Part shown: piece by piece, positions 62,080-64,000 of the stretch
How the letters are laid out: each line of letters begins with the position of its first letter
Numbering within the stretch: position 1 is the first letter of the stretch
Assembly: GCF_009455635.1 (NCBI RefSeq)
Contig: NZ_QPER01000001.1
Location: 3,534,001-3,598,000, forward strand
DNA length: 64,000 bases
DNA from: Paraburkholderia agricolaris
GTDB taxonomy: Bacteria; Pseudomonadota; Gammaproteobacteria; Burkholderiales; Burkholderiaceae
Reading direction: 5' to 3'
Made by a program: the position numbers and the translations under genes
Notes under the pieces: model-generated
Seen by the model: only the letters and a program-made list of their open reading frames with translations
The model's database searches: none
Told to the model about the DNA's origin: nothing

Positions 62080-63510
62080 TCAGCTGGAAGATGCGGTCAC
62101 GTCAGCGAGCTTTACCGCTTTGGCCGTCACCGAAGAGGCGGTCGCGATGTTGCGCAGATCGCCCAGGAAGGTATCGCGCCAGACCGACAGATTGTTCTCA
62201 CGCATCGGCGCCATCATGTCCGCGTGACGCGCCTGGCGCTCGGCGAGCGGCATCGACAGCGCGCGCTCCAGCGCCTCGGCCATCTGCGACAGATCGAACG
62301 GATTGACAACCAGCGCACCCGGCAATTGCTCGGCGGCGCCGGCAAATTGCGACAACACGAGCACGCCCGGATCGGCCGGATCCTGCGATGCAACGTACTC
62401 CTTCGCGACCAGGTTCATGCCGTCGCGTAGCGGCGTCACATAGCCGACCTGCGATTGACGGAACAGCGCCATCAGCAGATTGCGCTCGTACTTGCGGTTC
62501 AGGTACTGGATCGGCGTCCAGTCGAGTTGCGCGAAACGACCGTTGATACGGCCCGCTTCGCCTTCCAATGTCTGACGAATGCGCTGATACGTCTGCACGT
62601 CCGCGCGCGTCGGCGGCGCGATCTGCACCAGCGATACGCGTCCGTGCCAACCCGGTGCATTCAGCAGTAGCCGTTCGAATGCCTGGAAGCGCTCCACCAG
62701 TCCCTTCGAATAATCGAGCCGGTCGACGCTCATGATCAGCTTGCGCCCGCGCATGCCGTCACGCAGGCTGCGTACCGGCTTGCGATCGGTGAACTGCTCG
62801 GCGGCCTTGGCGATCGCATCCGGATAAATGCCGATCGGGTATGCGGCCACTTTAAGAAAGCGGTTGCACGCGTGCACCATGCCGTCTTCGCTCGAGGTGC
62901 CGTGCTGGCCGCGCTCGATAAAGTCGACGAACGACTGGCGATCCGCCTCGGTCTGGAAACCGACCACGTCGTAGCTGCACATTGCCTTGACCAATTCCTC
63001 GTGCGGCGGAATCGTACGGAGTACTTCCGGAACTGGAAAGGGAATATGCAGGAAGAAACCGATTGGATTCTTCACGCCGAGTTCGCGCAGGCAGCGCGCG
63101 AACGGCAGCAGATGATAGTCGTGCACCCATATGATGTCGTCGGGTTTGAGCAGCTCCTTGAGCTGCTTGGCGAGCGTCGCGTTGACTCGCTGATAGCCCG
63201 CATATTCCTGCCGGTCGTAGCGCGACAGGTCGTTGCGATAGTGGAACGTCGGCCACAGCGTCGCGTTCGAAAAACCGCGGTAGTACTGGTCATAGTCGCG
63301 CTTGGTGAGACCCACCGTCGCGTATGTCACATTGCCCTGCTTCTCGATCACCGGGGACGACGGCTCGCTCACGGTCTCGCCGCTCCAGCCGAACCAGACT
63401 CCGCCGGTTTCCTTCAACGCGTCCAGCACGCCGATCGCGAGGCCACCTGCCGCGGGGCGGCCTTCCTGGATTGGCGCCACACGATTCGATACCACGATCA
63501 GTCTGCTCAT
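62080..63510 (-). CDS. otsA: trehalose-6-phosphate synthase
   Basis: OtsA joins glucose from UDP-glucose to glucose-6-phosphate, the first step of trehalose synthesis for osmoprotection. The 476-residue product is of GT20 type: it starts MSRLIVVSNRVAPIQEGRPA with the GLAIGVLDALKETGGVWFGW glucose-6-phosphate loop. IWVHDYHLLPFARCLRELG, SVDRLDYSKGLVERFQAFE and LRDGMNLVAKEYVASQDPADPG follow, the last in place of the usual DGMNLV-EY motif. No otsB (phosphatase) is in the window. The start at 63510 has GAGGTGGAGC upstream. Confidence 0.96.
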   Translation of the reverse strand: MSRLIVVSNRVAPIQEGRPAAGGLAIGVLDALKETGGVWFGWSGETVSEPSSPVIEKQGNVTYATVGLTKRDYDQYYRGFSNATLWPTFHYRNDLSRYDRQEYAGYQRVNATLAKQLKELLKPDDIIWVHDYHLLPFARCLRELGVKNPIGFFLHIPFPVPEVLRTIPPHEELVKAMCSYDVVGFQTEADRQSFVDFIERGQHGTSSEDGMVHACNRFLKVAAYPIGIYPDAIAKAAEQFTDRKPVRSLRDGMRGRKLIMSVDRLDYSKGLVERFQAFERLLLNAPGWHGRVSLVQIAPPTRADVQTYQRIRQTLEGEAGRINGRFAQLDWTPIQYLNRKYERNLLMALFRQSQVGYVTPLRDGMNLVAKEYVASQDPADPGVLVLSQFAGAAEQLPGALVVNPFDLSQMAEALERALSMPLAERQARHADMMAPMRENNLSVWRDTFLGDLRNIATASSVTAKAVKLADVTASSS

Positions 63511-63721
63511 TGGTGCTCCACCTCGTCAGTTGTTTCGTTGCATACGGATATGTGCGTTAACGGTGCATGCAAGTCGCGTGCCGTTTTTTGAGATGTTGGA
63601 AATAAAAATGGTTACAAATGTATCGGACGAGCAAAAACATGCAATACCGAAGCATTGCGAAGAAATTTTTTCTGCTTTGTATGACGAAACCGAAACCGTT
63701 CTTACCGGCTGTCAGACGGGT

Positions 63722-63934
63722 TCAGGCGTCCTGTTCCGAGCCGAGATCGCGTTGATACTCCAGCCCTTCCTGGCGCACGCCACCCTGGTTGTGTTCACCG
63801 TCTGGCGGCGCATTGGGCGCGATGCGATTCTGCGCTGCCGGGTCTGGCGACTCTGGCGAGCTGCTCTGGCTGCTACCCGGCCGGAAATCGCGTTTTGAGT
63901 GGCGCGCGGAACGTCGCAGTGCTGGATGTCTCAT
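63722..63934 (-). CDS. small disordered hypothetical protein (70 aa)
   Basis: A 70-residue protein starting MRHPALRRSARHSKRDFRPG and continuing with a Ser/Pro/Gln-rich tail (SSQSSSPESPDPAAQNRIAP). No fold is expected. GGAGG sits 8 bases before the ATG, which is the main reason to accept it. Opposite-strand frames also exist in this place but have no ribosome site. Upstream of otsA on the same strand. Confidence 0.55.
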   Translation of the reverse strand: MRHPALRRSARHSKRDFRPGSSQSSSPESPDPAAQNRIAPNAPPDGEHNQGGVRQEGLEYQRDLGSEQDA

Positions 63935-64000
63935 GGTCGATGCCTCCGGGGGAAGCCCGCCGTCAACGAGACGGCATCAATTCAGTGTAGGGGTCGCGAC

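Noticed and set aside
63599..63898. Plus-strand frame opposite the small disordered protein (MLEIKMVTNVSDEQKHAIPK)
   Set aside because: The first 35 residues look plausible, but there is no ribosome site, the rest is Arg/Trp-rich shadow sequence, and the minus-strand frame has a clear GGAGG.

Overview
The window looks like a stretch of a high-GC betaproteobacterial chromosome, most likely a Burkholderiaceae member close to Paraburkholderia/Burkholderia. The basis is strongly G/C-biased third codon positions, an intracellular poly-hydroxybutyrate depolymerase of the Ralstonia/Burkholderia type, a second FtsK, a soluble RsxB next to nth, and ParC/ParE, HtpG and OtsA of the expected type. The species call is inference from protein appearance only. 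Most of the window is ordinary core chromosome with dense housekeeping genes.

Layout. 1-9.1 kb: periplasmic/lipoprotein genes, purT, a long-linker FtsK, a beta-propeller lactonase and small proteins. 9.3-13.4 kb: a GH15 glucoamylase/trehalase-like enzyme, PhaZ and a TetR regulator. 13.6-16.6 kb: rsxB-nth-DUF1841 facing two tandem c-type cytochromes. 17-23.5 kb: a MoxR-ATPase/VWA pair, a BenE transporter, transaldolase, a VOC protein and a FUSC exporter. 23.6-31.1 kb, minus strand: a DUF3311/MctP carboxylate symporter, a tightly overlapping ubiC-glycosylase-spermidine-synthase-like operon, and a 1019-residue TPR/glycosyltransferase-like protein. 31.1-31.7 kb: an AT-rich pocket with a TTG-started two-repeat protein. 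31.8-39.1 kb: htpG, then a MocR-type regulator divergent from a VOC/aminotransferase/RidA/PhzF cluster. 39.6-43.9 kb: a GGDEF-EAL protein, a ChrA-like transporter and a CopD-like membrane protein. 44-51 kb: parC, parE, an Uup-type ABC-F ATPase and a DUF4399 protein.

51.7-55.1 kb is the accessory segment. It starts right after the rubredoxin terminator and ends at a tRNA-Arg(CCT) gene. It holds a hypothetical protein, a TetR regulator with two inverted repeats in front of it, an H-NS-family protein, a conserved small protein, and a 5'-truncated minus-strand coding remnant that still has its own terminator. This arrangement suggests an old integration site at the tRNA.

55.5-64 kb: a glutathione S-transferase, small stress proteins (CsbD), an orphan Dcm-type cytosine methyltransferase with Vsr (no restriction enzyme gene seen), a YbhB-like protein, an MFS exporter and OtsA.

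I found no phage, CRISPR array or complete insertion sequence. The observations most worth a second look are the tRNA-Arg-adjacent segment, the orphan antisense terminator in front of dcm, the tandem TPR/glycosyltransferase fusion, the AT-rich two-repeat protein, the DnaA-box-like cluster in front of parE, and the lone soluble RsxB beside nth.
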